From the NCBI RefSeq assembly GCF_014196925.1, contig NZ_JACIEN010000004.1:310001-374000 (forward strand): a DNA stretch of 64,000 nt. The letters are read 5' to 3'. Position 1 is the first letter of the stretch; each line of letters begins with the position of its first letter. The position numbers were made by a program, and so were the translations under genes. This document shows, in pieces, positions 26,977 to 35,661 of the stretch. This DNA is from Chelatococcus caeni (GTDB taxonomy: Bacteria > Pseudomonadota > Alphaproteobacteria > Rhizobiales > Beijerinckiaceae). Under the pieces are notes generated by a model, which worked only from the letters and a program-made list of their open reading frames with translations, had not been told where the DNA came from and ran no database searches.

Positions 26977-27958
26977 AAAAACGTCTCCGGTCGTTCAGCA
27001 GGTGCCTGCGCAGGCGCCAGACCCCGTACCGCCCCAGCATTCCCCCGAGCGCAAGCCACAGATCGCCACGGCTCTTGAACAAGGAGCGGGCGAGAGGACT
27101 ATCATGGCTCTCAAGCGCCCGATAGAACGCATCGATCCGCTGCGGTTCCAGGATGCTTGGCAACAGCAGCAACAAGGCCCGCCTGCGCAAATTCGAGCGG
27201 AAGGCGGGGCTCGAAGCGACGACATCGTCCCATTTGCCGAAAATGATCAGATGCTGGAGGAAAAAATCGAGCGCTCTGCGCTTGGCATTCTGTCGCTGGA
27301 TACTGTTCCCGTGAATCCGTATCTGGACCACAGGCTCTTCAGTAAAGTCGAAATCTGCGACAGACGCCAGACGGATCCACATATCCCAGTCGGCGCCGTG
27401 GAACAGGCGCTCATCAAAGCGCCCCACCCGATCGAGCACGTCGCGTCTCACGACAACCGACGAAGCCGATCCCGAGACGACATAATTCTCCAGCAGCACC
27501 TGGTGAAAGATGTTGCCACGCCTCTTCGGTGGCACGACCAGAGCGTCTTTGAGAAGATCGCCGTTCTCGTCAATGTGCACATAGGCGCTGTGTACGACGC
27601 CGACACGATCGTCAGCCTCCGCAAAGACTCGCATCTGCGCCTCGAGTTTGCGCGGCAGCCAGATGTCGTCAGCGTCCAGGAAAGCGATGTAGGGGGCATT
27701 CGACGCGTCGATGCCGCCGTTGCGGGCCGACGACTCGCCCCCATGCGGCAGCCGCAGATGCTCGACAGTGTCGAACTCCCGGGCGAGCCGTTCGGCGATG
27801 GCCGGAGTGGCGTCGGTCGAACCGTCATCCGCTATGATGATCCGCGCCGCCGGCAGTGATTGTCCGGCCGCCGAGCGAACGGCCGCCTCGAGATACTTCG
27901 CCCCATTGTAAACCGGGATGACCACATCGACGTCGCGACTTCCGGCGGCACCAGCCAT
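26969..27958 (-). CDS. Glycosyltransferase family 2, sister of the next gene
   Basis: 329 residues from the ATG at 27958 (MAGAAGSRD); a TTG at 27973 right after GGAAGG is an alternative. Motifs: VDVVIPVYNGAKYLEAAVRSAAGQ, RIIIADDGSTDATP, NGGIDASNAPYIAFLDADDIWLPRKLE, and HGADWDMWIRLASV. By eye it is about half identical to the GT2 at 28007-29014 along its whole length, including VSGSAS and RVHG-type segments, so the two arose by tandem duplication. It overlaps the GT11 gene by eight bases. Confidence 0.88.
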   Translation of the reverse strand: MAGAAGSRDVDVVIPVYNGAKYLEAAVRSAAGQSLPAARIIIADDGSTDATPAIAERLAREFDTVEHLRLPHGGESSARNGGIDASNAPYIAFLDADDIWLPRKLEAQMRVFAEADDRVGVVHSAYVHIDENGDLLKDALVVPPKRRGNIFHQVLLENYVVSGSASSVVVRRDVLDRVGRFDERLFHGADWDMWIRLASVADFDFTEEPVVQIRIHGNSIQRQNAKRRALDFFLQHLIIFGKWDDVVASSPAFRSNLRRRALLLLLPSILEPQRIDAFYRALESHDSPLARSLFKSRGDLWLALGGMLGRYGVWRLRRHLLNDRRRFFE

Positions 27959-28006
27959 GACCGTTATATCCAACCTTCCGTAAAGCCCGCCCGAGGGCGA
28001 TCAGAC

Positions 28007-29014
28007 CTAAGAGATACCGGGTTCTTTTCCCGTCCCGCCCGGACGCAACAGCTTCGACACCCCAGTCTGCCACGCGGCATGCCTGGCCAGAGCCATACAA
28101 AATTCCTTGGCGAAATCCGCCCACCCACTGAAGAGCGGTCCCTGGGCACCGATTCTCGATTCCCGGACCACACGCATGAAGGCAGCAATTTCTCGAGGGT
28201 ACTGCCAGGCTTGGACAGCCAGAAGTGCCGCGCGACGGCGCAACGTTCGAGGGAGTTGCGGTAGAAGCGCGACCTCCGCCGGCCATTTCGAATAGATCAT
28301 CAGATGCTGCGCAAGAAACCCCAGCTGCCGACGTCGAAACAGCCTGTTCTGTGCACTCCTGCCGTGGACCCGCACATGCACCAGTTCCTCCGCCACATAA
28401 TCAAAGGTGCCGACAGCGGCAAGCCGCAGCCAGAGGTCCCAATCTTCCCCATAATAAAGACGCTCGTCGAACCGACCCACGAGGTCCAGACTGCTCCGCC
28501 GGATCAGAACCGCCGAGGCTGATCCTGACACCGCGTTGTCTCCGGCCAGCAATTCGCGGAATATTCCGCCCCGTAAGCTCGGTGGTGTAATCGCTATTCC
28601 GGATATACGTGACCCCGCAGCGTCAATGCATTCATAGGCACAATAGACAAGTGCCAGATCGACATTTGATGATGCGAATACCGCTGCCTGCCTGGCCAGC
28701 TTCTCTGCTGCCCAGAGGTCGTCCGCATCCAGGAAAGCAATGAACGGGGAGGACGATTCCCCTATGCCAGCGTTCCTTGCCGCCGACACGCCCCCATGCG
28801 GCAGCCTCAGATACGTGACGAACGCCAATTCCGATGCGAGCTTTCTGGCGATGGACGGCGTCTCATCCTGCGATCCATCATCGGCAATGATAATTCTGGC
28901 CGGCCTCAACGTCTGAGCGGCAGCAGAACGGACGGCCTGTTCAAGATAGGATGCGCCATTGAACACCGGAATGATGACATCTATCTCCGGGCCGGCCTGC
29001 GGTCTGCCGCTCAA
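28007..29014 (-). CDS. Glycosyltransferase family 2, sister of the previous gene
   Basis: 335 residues. Begins at a TTG that overlaps the upstream TGA (TTGA) and has GGAGGAG a few bases upstream; no ATG fits. Motifs: IDVIIPVFNGASYLEQAVRSAAAQT, RIIIADDGSQDETPS, NAGIGESSSPFIAFLDADDLWAAEKLA, YYGEDWDLWLRLAAV. Translation is presumably coupled to the GT10-FkbM gene. The paralogue lies 48 bases downstream; they may add similar sugars at successive positions. Confidence 0.87.
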   Translation of the reverse strand: MSGRPQAGPEIDVIIPVFNGASYLEQAVRSAAAQTLRPARIIIADDGSQDETPSIARKLASELAFVTYLRLPHGGVSAARNAGIGESSSPFIAFLDADDLWAAEKLARQAAVFASSNVDLALVYCAYECIDAAGSRISGIAITPPSLRGGIFRELLAGDNAVSGSASAVLIRRSSLDLVGRFDERLYYGEDWDLWLRLAAVGTFDYVAEELVHVRVHGRSAQNRLFRRRQLGFLAQHLMIYSKWPAEVALLPQLPRTLRRRAALLAVQAWQYPREIAAFMRVVRESRIGAQGPLFSGWADFAKEFCMALARHAAWQTGVSKLLRPGGTGKEPGIS

Positions 29015-30693
29015 TCACTCCTCCTCGTCCAACCTTCCCACACAAAAGGATATCGCCACGCAAGCCGATGCGTCCTGCGCAGCTCTCTTGCAAGAGAACG
29101 GTAGCGGCGACGGGCATTGGGTACATTCAGATGAAACTGGATCTGCAGGTCTTTGATACGCTTGATATGCCCCGTCGCTACAAGTCGCTCCAGCAGGGCA
29201 TACTCGCCTCCCTCGATATTCAGCTTCGCCAAATCGAACTCTCTTGTCGGGCTCTCGTCGAGATAACGTGCAGCATCAATCAACCTTACGTCGACCAGGG
29301 CTCCCGGCTCGCATACGAATGCGCCGGACGCGTCGTCATCGATACTGAACTTTGCTTCGCCGTCGCGCTCGGCCAGCGCAGCTTCTATCACGTTCACCCG
29401 GGGGTCGCCTGAAAAGCGCGACCGGATGATGTCCGCAAACTGCGGGATGGGCTCGAAAACAGTAACGTTGGCCCCGAAGTCTCCGATCAGCCGGGCTGCG
29501 AAGTCACCTCTGAACCCACCAACGTCGAGAACATGGCTGGTGGCGTTCAGCTTATACGCATAGCGGATCCGTTCTTCGGGTTCGTCCCTCAGCCAAGCCT
29601 GATGCGATCGATAATGAATGTCGCGCATCTTGCGCGCGAAATCTTTCGAACGCACCCAGCTCGATTTCCAGCCATCGCGAGCGCCTTTGGCTGCTCTATG
29701 GAGCGCGGGGGCCCGCTTCAGAAGCTGGACCAGCCGGCGGCGCGCCCGCATCTTCGCGGACTGGAAATGTTCTTCCGGAAGAACGGAAATCGGCACACCC
29801 GCTGTCAACGGCTCCTGAGCCACGTCCCTCGCCACCCGCGCCAGCAAAGCGAACAGATTGTGCTCGTAGAGCACGCGCCGGCGCGCCTCCTCGAGCAACG
29901 GCTGCGCCCGCTCGGCTTCGTCGGATTGGATGACACGCTTGATCGTTTCGATAGCCTTGGCCGGATCGTAGATGTCGATCGCCGTGAAGCTCCCTTCCGG
30001 GAAGTATTCCCCGATGTTCCGGCAGCCATGATAGATCGGATAGGTCAGCGTCAGGAACGGGTCGGCAAGCTTCTCCGTCCAGTAATCGTCGATGGCGCAA
30101 TTCTCCAGCGCGATATGATACCAGTACGGCGCAAGCACCTGCAGCTTGTCACCAAAGTCGTTGATGCCCCGTCCGAATACGTCCATCTGATCGCCGAAAT
30201 GTTCCTTCAATTCGGCAACGAAACGCAGGCGGGCGCGATGCTCCTCGGTGAAGGCCTTGTTCGATGAGACGACGGAAACGAGCTTCGTCTTCTCTGGGCG
30301 GAACGTCTCGAAATCCCGGACGGTCAGCGGCTCGGCGAGCAATGATCCATCGGCGCTCCAAGCCCCGACATGCCAGGGCAGACCGACCTGGGTGAAGCGG
30401 CGGCCGCCGTGGGCGGTGTCGCGATCAGTCGTCAGCACCGTTCCGAACTGGTCGAGGAAAGCGGCGTTGTATCGCTTCACGTTCTGCGGCTCGGAGGCCA
30501 CGAAGACGAGACGGCAGCGGTCGAGCGGCACCTCGACCGCCTGCGGCAGTGCGTCGAAGACGAAACAGCAATCGCAGCCGGCAAGATCGCCGCCGAAGAC
30601 GAACTGCACGCCGTCCCAAACGAGATCCTCCTCCGGGAACTGGCGCCACCACGCCCATTCAGGAGCCGAGGAAACAAAACCAGCCTTGATCAC
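29011..30693 (-). CDS. Fusion of a GT10-like fucosyltransferase and an FkbM methyltransferase
   Basis: 560 residues. Residues 1-300 resemble GT10 alpha-1,3-fucosyltransferases: WYHIALENCAIDDYWTEKLADPF followed by PIYHGCRNIGEYFPEGSFTAIDIYD (190-242) is the conserved donor site (ENxxxxxYxTEKxxD...PxYxG). A basic linker (315-365) leads to an FkbM-type SAM-dependent methyltransferase: VLDVGGFRGDFAARL (388-402), TVFEPIPQF, and LNIEGGEYALLERL (491-504). The protein could transfer a fucose-like sugar and O-methylate it, as NoeI-type enzymes do for rhizobial Nod factors. No frameshift: one continuous frame. It overlaps both neighbours by four bases. Confidence 0.82.
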   Translation of the reverse strand: MIKAGFVSSAPEWAWWRQFPEEDLVWDGVQFVFGGDLAGCDCCFVFDALPQAVEVPLDRCRLVFVASEPQNVKRYNAAFLDQFGTVLTTDRDTAHGGRRFTQVGLPWHVGAWSADGSLLAEPLTVRDFETFRPEKTKLVSVVSSNKAFTEEHRARLRFVAELKEHFGDQMDVFGRGINDFGDKLQVLAPYWYHIALENCAIDDYWTEKLADPFLTLTYPIYHGCRNIGEYFPEGSFTAIDIYDPAKAIETIKRVIQSDEAERAQPLLEEARRRVLYEHNLFALLARVARDVAQEPLTAGVPISVLPEEHFQSAKMRARRRLVQLLKRAPALHRAAKGARDGWKSSWVRSKDFARKMRDIHYRSHQAWLRDEPEERIRYAYKLNATSHVLDVGGFRGDFAARLIGDFGANVTVFEPIPQFADIIRSRFSGDPRVNVIEAALAERDGEAKFSIDDDASGAFVCEPGALVDVRLIDAARYLDESPTREFDLAKLNIEGGEYALLERLVATGHIKRIKDLQIQFHLNVPNARRRYRSLARELRRTHRLAWRYPFVWEGWTRRSD

Positions 30694-32192
30694 ATACGCC
30701 CCCTGACAGCCCGGATGGCGGAACGCCCGGTCCGGAAAACGTATCGCACGCCGCGGAACAACGGCGGAGGCAGTGTCTGGCGCAACGTTTCCGCCGTCTT
30801 CCCCGGCAGTTGCGGCAGCCAGGCGCGCAGTTCACCGTAAGACGCCCGTACCGACCTGCGCACGCGGTCCCCCACGGGCTCCCGCGGGCGCGCCTCCATG
30901 ATCAAACGGCAATCCCGCAGGTCTTTCTTGGCGCCGCGGAAGCTCTTGAACAGGAGAACGGTCTCGAGGGAGAGATATTTGACGCCCTTGTAGCTGAAAT
31001 GGTACGCAGGATTGAAGACGAGCTCATCGACCGGGATCTGGAACTCCCGATACTCATCGTTGTGGCAGGCAAGCTCGCCGCCCCCAAGAAGCGGAAAGCT
31101 TTGCTGAGGGACGATATAGTCGACATCATTACAGTCCCGCAGCCCGAAAGCCGCCAGAACCGCCCCGGAGTCGATGCAATAGGCCGCCGGATTGGCCACG
31201 GCGCCCAGGCCGGCCTCGTATTCCGCCAGGAGCTTGCGGAATCGCTTCGGCTGGAACGTCGGCCGCAGGTTCAGGAACTTCACGCCATTGGGATTGAGGA
31301 CGAGGTCCCCGATCCAGCGCGTCTCCCGATGCGTGTCGTTCATGTGCACGTAGTGCAGTTCGGGAAAAGCCTGCCGCACATGTTCCTTCGTGGGGCGCGA
31401 GCCTTCGCCCGGCGGCGTCTTGACAAAGACGACCTTGGCATCGCCCCCGTTGGGAAAGCGCAACCGCACGAATCGATCGAGCAGGTCCATGTTCCACCAG
31501 GGCTCGTGCCCGTACAGCAGCTCGATGAGGTTACGGCGCCCCTGCTCGGTCAGGGAAATGTCCTTGGCATGGATAATCTGCGTCTTCTCCGCGAGCCGGC
31601 TCAGGGCCGCATCGACCTCGGCCCAAGGGGCGGGAAAGAAAACCGCCGCATAGCAATCCTCGTCGAGCGCCAGGTATTCGTTGACGAGTTGCTCGACGAC
31701 CGCCGCGCTCATGCCGATGCGCAACAGGGCTGCCGCATCCTGTTTCTGCAGCGGACCCTCGAGTCGGACCGCGTCGACAGGTTGCTTGAAATAGAGCGCC
31801 GTCGCCAGCCGGTGGGCGCCGTCGACAACCGTATTGCCCGTATAGGGTACGAGACCCCGCGCCTGGTCGTAGCCGTTCAGCGACACATCGTCGATGAGTG
31901 CCGTGAAATGCCGGAGATAGTCGGTAAAACTGCTCTTCCGGCCATCACCGTCCCGGAACTCGGCGTTCCAGCTCTCCAGCAGATGGCGATAGACACTCGT
32001 GCCCCAGCCGACGGCCCAGCCCTGTTCGCGCTGGCGCACGAAAACGTACCGGGCCATGAGATCCAGCCTATCCGGAGAAACCAGCGCGAGAGGATCGCAA
32101 CGTTCGATGCGCGCCTCGGCCGGCACGCGGTAATAGTTGAAGACGTTTGCGTCGATGCGTGTCCTGATCGGATCTCGCGCTGCGCGACTCAT
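30690..32192 (-). CDS. Unclassified 500-residue protein: ParB-like DGAHR motif plus nucleotidyltransferase-like C-terminal part
   Basis: Start ATG with GGGGAGGAA upstream. Residues 118-145 (NTVVDGAHRLATALYFKQPV) look like the DGxHR loop of ParB/sulfiredoxin-type folds. A middle part (180-300) has no match I recognise. Residues 338-361 (YCIDSGAVLAAFGLRDCNDVDYIV) with 405-431 (KYLSLETVLLFKSFRGAKKDLRDCRLI) resemble a nucleotidyltransferase-like core (GLR..xDVD plus the KxxR.KD..D helix). The last 65 residues are basic. No signal or membrane segment. It lies inside the O-antigen operon, after wzt and overlapping the GT10-FkbM gene (ATGA), so a role in glycan modification or control is likely. Function unknown; domains inferred from short motifs. 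Confidence 0.7.
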   Translation of the reverse strand: MSRAARDPIRTRIDANVFNYYRVPAEARIERCDPLALVSPDRLDLMARYVFVRQREQGWAVGWGTSVYRHLLESWNAEFRDGDGRKSSFTDYLRHFTALIDDVSLNGYDQARGLVPYTGNTVVDGAHRLATALYFKQPVDAVRLEGPLQKQDAAALLRIGMSAAVVEQLVNEYLALDEDCYAAVFFPAPWAEVDAALSRLAEKTQIIHAKDISLTEQGRRNLIELLYGHEPWWNMDLLDRFVRLRFPNGGDAKVVFVKTPPGEGSRPTKEHVRQAFPELHYVHMNDTHRETRWIGDLVLNPNGVKFLNLRPTFQPKRFRKLLAEYEAGLGAVANPAAYCIDSGAVLAAFGLRDCNDVDYIVPQQSFPLLGGGELACHNDEYREFQIPVDELVFNPAYHFSYKGVKYLSLETVLLFKSFRGAKKDLRDCRLIMEARPREPVGDRVRRSVRASYGELRAWLPQLPGKTAETLRQTLPPPLFRGVRYVFRTGRSAIRAVRGRM

Positions 32193-32286
32193 ACTTTCCT
32201 CCCCGCCGCAGATACGCCGATCGGCGAAGGGGCCATCCGGAACCCCCGGCAAATGGATGCACACTTTAGGAACATGATAAAGAACG

Positions 32287-33579
32287 TTAATCCGATTCCC
32301 GTGTGGATCCTGCATGCCAGGTGAGGACAGGCGCAGCGCTGCCGGGCCGGCGAGAACGCCAGTAGGGCGAAGGGCTCAATCCTCCCGCAATCTGAAGCTG
32401 AACGTGGGCGGAAGTACTTCCAGGCTCCGAGAACCATCCCTGGCCGTGCAGGGATGCGAAGAAGTCGACCCGATACTTTCCTTCATTGAGCAGATGGGGT
32501 GGAATTTGCGCGTAGAGCTTGTTTCGTCCCAAGCTCAAGCTGGGCCATTCATGTTCCGCCCGGTCCGTCGTCACCGACCAGAAAACCTGCTGGCCCTGTT
32601 CGTCGATGACAGCGAAGCCGAAGTTCAGCAACGGGCTCAAGCGGTGGATATCCACCTCGATCTCGACCGTGGCGGGTCGATCGTTTGGCGTCGGCTGATC
32701 AAGGGTGCTGCCCTCCGCATCGACTACGCGGAACGAGCGCAGGCTGAAATATTCGCTATCGAGAGGGCTGTCCTCCGCTGTGATATAGGCGCCTTTCAGG
32801 GCACCGCCGCTGCCGAGCAGATAGCGCCCGCAAACCTCGTGCACCGCGCGCGTGTCTTCGCGAATGCTGCCACGCTCCAGCCACAGGACGCGCGAGCACA
32901 GCTGCATCACCGCATTCATGTTGTGCGATACGAACAGCACGGTGCGGCCGGAATTCGCCACGTCCTTCATCTTGCCGAGGCACTTCTTCTGGAAATCGGC
33001 ATCGCCGACCGCCAGCACCTCGTCGACGACCATGATCTCGGGTTCGAGATGCGCCGCCACGGAGAAGGCGAGGCGCATCTTCATCCCGCTCGAATAGCGC
33101 TTGATCGGGATGTCGAGGAAATCGCCGACGCCCGAGAATTCCACGATCTCGTCGAAGCGGGCGCGAATCTCGTGCTTGCGCAGGCCGAGAATGGCGCCGT
33201 TGAAATAGATGTTCTCCCGCCCCGACAACTCGGGATGGAAGCCCGTGCCGACCTCGAGGAGCGAGCCCACCCGCCCGCGGATGCGGGCCGTGCCTTCGCT
33301 CGGCGCCGTGATCCGCGACAGCACCTTCAGCAAGGTGCTTTTTCCCGCCCCGTTGCGGCCGACGATGCCCACGACCTCGCCTTCGGCGACGTCGAAACTG
33401 ACATTGCGCAGCGCCCAGAAGGACCGTGCGGCCTCCTTCTGCTCTGTTGCCGGCGCACGTGAGAACAGCCGGCGGGCGGCATCGGCCAGGCTCTCACGCA
33501 AGGTGGCATAGGCCGGCGCGCCGGTGCCGCTCAATGCATATTGCTTGCCGAGGTTGTCGACGGTGATGATGGCGGACAT
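32287..33579 (-). CDS. wzt: O-antigen ABC exporter ATPase, long Wzt with C-terminal carbohydrate-binding domain
   Basis: 430 residues. ABC domain 1-255: Walker A VGRNGAGKSTLL, signature KRYSSGMKMRLAF, Walker B EIMVVDEVLAVGDADF, H-loop LFVSHN. Residues 280-400 (DSEYFSLRSFRVVDAEGSTL ... VEIEVDIHRLSP) form the beta-sandwich Wzt C-terminal domain that binds the finished polymer in E. coli O8/O9a-type systems. That implies export recognises a capped or otherwise specific chain end; an FkbM methyltransferase in the same operon could make the cap. It starts three bases after wzm. Confidence 0.93.
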   Translation of the reverse strand: MSAIITVDNLGKQYALSGTGAPAYATLRESLADAARRLFSRAPATEQKEAARSFWALRNVSFDVAEGEVVGIVGRNGAGKSTLLKVLSRITAPSEGTARIRGRVGSLLEVGTGFHPELSGRENIYFNGAILGLRKHEIRARFDEIVEFSGVGDFLDIPIKRYSSGMKMRLAFSVAAHLEPEIMVVDEVLAVGDADFQKKCLGKMKDVANSGRTVLFVSHNMNAVMQLCSRVLWLERGSIREDTRAVHEVCGRYLLGSGGALKGAYITAEDSPLDSEYFSLRSFRVVDAEGSTLDQPTPNDRPATVEIEVDIHRLSPLLNFGFAVIDEQGQQVFWSVTTDRAEHEWPSLSLGRNKLYAQIPPHLLNEGKYRVDFFASLHGQGWFSEPGSTSAHVQLQIAGGLSPSPYWRSRRPGSAAPVLTWHAGSTRESD

Positions 33580-33582
33580 CGC

Positions 33583-34443
33583 TCAGATCCTGTCGACGAT
33601 GGCCGGCTCGAGCTTGCGGAACGTGCCGAGCCCGAGCGCCGTAAGGCCGATGACCCATGCGGCAAGGACCGCATAGCTGAGGAGACCGGGCCACGGCGCG
33701 GCAATGATGATGGCGCGCATCGTGTCGATGAGCGTCGCCACCGGGTTGAGCGCATAGAGCCACTGATACTGCGGCGGCACGAAGGTGACCGGATAGATCA
33801 CCGGCGTCAGATACATGGCGATCTGAACGAAGAACGGCAGGGCAATGCCGACATCGCGATAGATCGCGTTGAGCGGCGAGAGCACGAGCCCGATGCCATA
33901 GCCGAGGAGCCCTGCGGCAAGAAGGATGAGCGGCAAAAGGACGATCAGCGGCGACGGCACCATGCCATAGGCGAGCATCATCGCGACGAGCACGACGAGC
34001 GCGATGAGGAACTCGACGGCCGCCGACAGAGTCGGCACGAGCGGCAGGAGCAGGCGCGGGAAGAAGACCTTGGTGATGATGGCCTCGTTCTTCACCAGCG
34101 AGCCCGACGCCTCGACGACGACGCGGCTGAAGTACTGCCACATCAGGAGGCCGGAGAAGACGAAGATCGGATAGGGAATCCCGTCCGTCGGAATGCGGGC
34201 CAGATAGCTGAACACGAAGGTGAAGATCGCCGTCGTCAGCACGGGCTGCAGCAGGGCCCAGGCGATGCCGATCAGCGACTGCTTGTAGCGGATCTGGATC
34301 TCGCGCAGCGCCAGCGTCCAGGCGATATCACGGTTCGTCCACACGTCCGCGATGTCGTGTATCAGGTGGTGATCGGCGCGTGCGCGGATCACCACTTCCG
34401 TCTGCTGCGGCGACGCGGGCGTATCCATGGGAGCAACTGTCAT
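33583..34443 (-). CDS. wzm: O-antigen ABC exporter permease Wzm
   Basis: 286 residues, six membrane segments of the ABC-2 type. The family segment VWTNRDIAWTLALREIQIRYKQSLIGIAWALLQPVLTTAIFTFVFS at 33-79 is characteristic. Start ATG with GGAAAGG upstream. Pairs with the Wzt encoded three bases downstream; exports undecaprenyl-linked polysaccharide. Follows the ColD-like gene by 24 bases. Confidence 0.94.
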   Translation of the reverse strand: MTVAPMDTPASPQQTEVVIRARADHHLIHDIADVWTNRDIAWTLALREIQIRYKQSLIGIAWALLQPVLTTAIFTFVFSYLARIPTDGIPYPIFVFSGLLMWQYFSRVVVEASGSLVKNEAIITKVFFPRLLLPLVPTLSAAVEFLIALVVLVAMMLAYGMVPSPLIVLLPLILLAAGLLGYGIGLVLSPLNAIYRDVGIALPFFVQIAMYLTPVIYPVTFVPPQYQWLYALNPVATLIDTMRAIIIAAPWPGLLSYAVLAAWVIGLTALGLGTFRKLEPAIVDRI

Positions 34444-34467
34444 TCCAACCTTTCCATCCGCGCCGTC

Positions 34468-35661
34468 TTACGCGGAGACGGGCGCGCGAGACGAAACCGC
34501 ATCCTCGATGGCGGCACGCAGGACCGTGAACTCCTCCTCGAGCGGATAGTGGTGGTTACCGATGAAGAAGCCCGCCTCGTCGATGCGTTCGGCGTTCGGC
34601 AAATTGTCGCTGATCGTGTAGTCGAACCAGCGCAGCACCTCGTTCTTGGCGAAGTTGCCGGCGACGATCGGCCTTACATCGATCCCGGCGCGCGTGAATG
34701 CGGCGATAAGATCGGCCCGTGAAACCGGTGCATCCGACTCCACGATCATGCTGAACCCGAACCAGCTGCTTTCGCCGATCTCCCGCTGAGGCCGCAGGAA
34801 GGGATAGTCCCGCACGAGTTCGAGGAAGCGTTCCGCATTCCTGCGGCGCTCGGCGACGAGATTGGGCAATTTGCGCAATTGCGCGAGGCCTATGGCGCCG
34901 CTCATCTCAAGGGGGCGCAGGTTGTAGCCCGGCAGGATGAAGCGGAACGATTCGGTGAAGGGGTCGTCGCTCTTGGGCGTCGAGACATGATTGAACTTGG
35001 GCAGGTTGCGCGTCCAACCATGCGCCCTGAGGGCGAGGAGGATGTGGTAGAGCTCCTCGTCGTCCGTCACCACCATTCCGCCTTCCATCGTCGAGATATG
35101 GTGACTGAAGAAGGCGCTGAAGCTGCCCATCACGCCGAAGGTGCCCGTCTGGCGCCCTTCGAATGTCGCGCCCATGGATTCGCAGTTGTCCTCGATGAGG
35201 GCGATGTCGCGGTCGCCGACGATCCTTGCGATCTCGGCAAAATCATTCGGATTGCCGAGCAGATTGACGATCATGATCGCCCGGGTCTGCGGCCCCACGG
35301 CGCGGGCGAGCTTGCCGAGGTCATAGTTCAGCGTGTCGCGGTCGACATCGACGAAGCGCAGCTTCAGGCCATACTGGTAAAGCGGATAGTAGGTCGTGCT
35401 CCAGGAGACGGCAGGCACGATCACCTCGGCGCCGGGCTCCAGCGCACCCTGCTTGCGATAGCGCAGAGCCGCCACCATGAGCAGGTTGGCCGAGGATCCG
35501 GAATTGACCATCACGCAATGGCGGCTGCCGGTGTAATCGGCAAAGGCGCGTTCGAATTCGGCGACGCGCGCGCCCATCGTGAACATGCCGGAATCGACGA
35601 CGGTCTGGATGGCCGCGATCTCCTCGTGGTCCCAGCTTGAATTAGCGAGCGGATAACGCAT
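34468..35661 (-). CDS. ColD-like PLP-dependent GDP-4-keto-6-deoxymannose 3-dehydratase (His in place of Lys)
   Basis: 397 residues of the DegT/DnrJ/EryC1 fold. The start ([30 protein letters not shown]), preceded by GGGAG, resembles ColD. The PLP-site motif reads FSAFFSHHISTMEGGMVVTD: aligning F-S-x-x-x-x-K-N with it puts H187 where aminotransferases have Lys. This substitution is the mark of 3-dehydratases (ColD, RfbH) that make 3-deoxy sugars, not amino sugars. With Gmd and the fcl/colC homologue upstream, the expected product is GDP-4-keto-3,6-dideoxymannose on the way to GDP-L-colitose. Its 5' end overlaps the previous gene by 20 bases. I checked the two His codons in the DNA. Confidence 0.82.
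   Translation of the reverse strand: MRYPLANSSWDHEEIAAIQTVVDSGMFTMGARVAEFERAFADYTGSRHCVMVNSGSSANLLMVAALRYRKQGALEPGAEVIVPAVSWSTTYYPLYQYGLKLRFVDVDRDTLNYDLGKLARAVGPQTRAIMIVNLLGNPNDFAEIARIVGDRDIALIEDNCESMGATFEGRQTGTFGVMGSFSAFFSHHISTMEGGMVVTDDEELYHILLALRAHGWTRNLPKFNHVSTPKSDDPFTESFRFILPGYNLRPLEMSGAIGLAQLRKLPNLVAERRRNAERFLELVRDYPFLRPQREIGESSWFGFSMIVESDAPVSRADLIAAFTRAGIDVRPIVAGNFAKNEVLRWFDYTISDNLPNAERIDEAGFFIGNHHYPLEEEFTVLRAAIEDAVSSRAPVSA

Noticed and set aside
34468-35661. Perosamine synthase (GDP-4-keto-6-deoxymannose aminotransferase)
   Set aside because: The PLP-binding Lys required for an aminotransferase is replaced by His in SHHISTMEGG.
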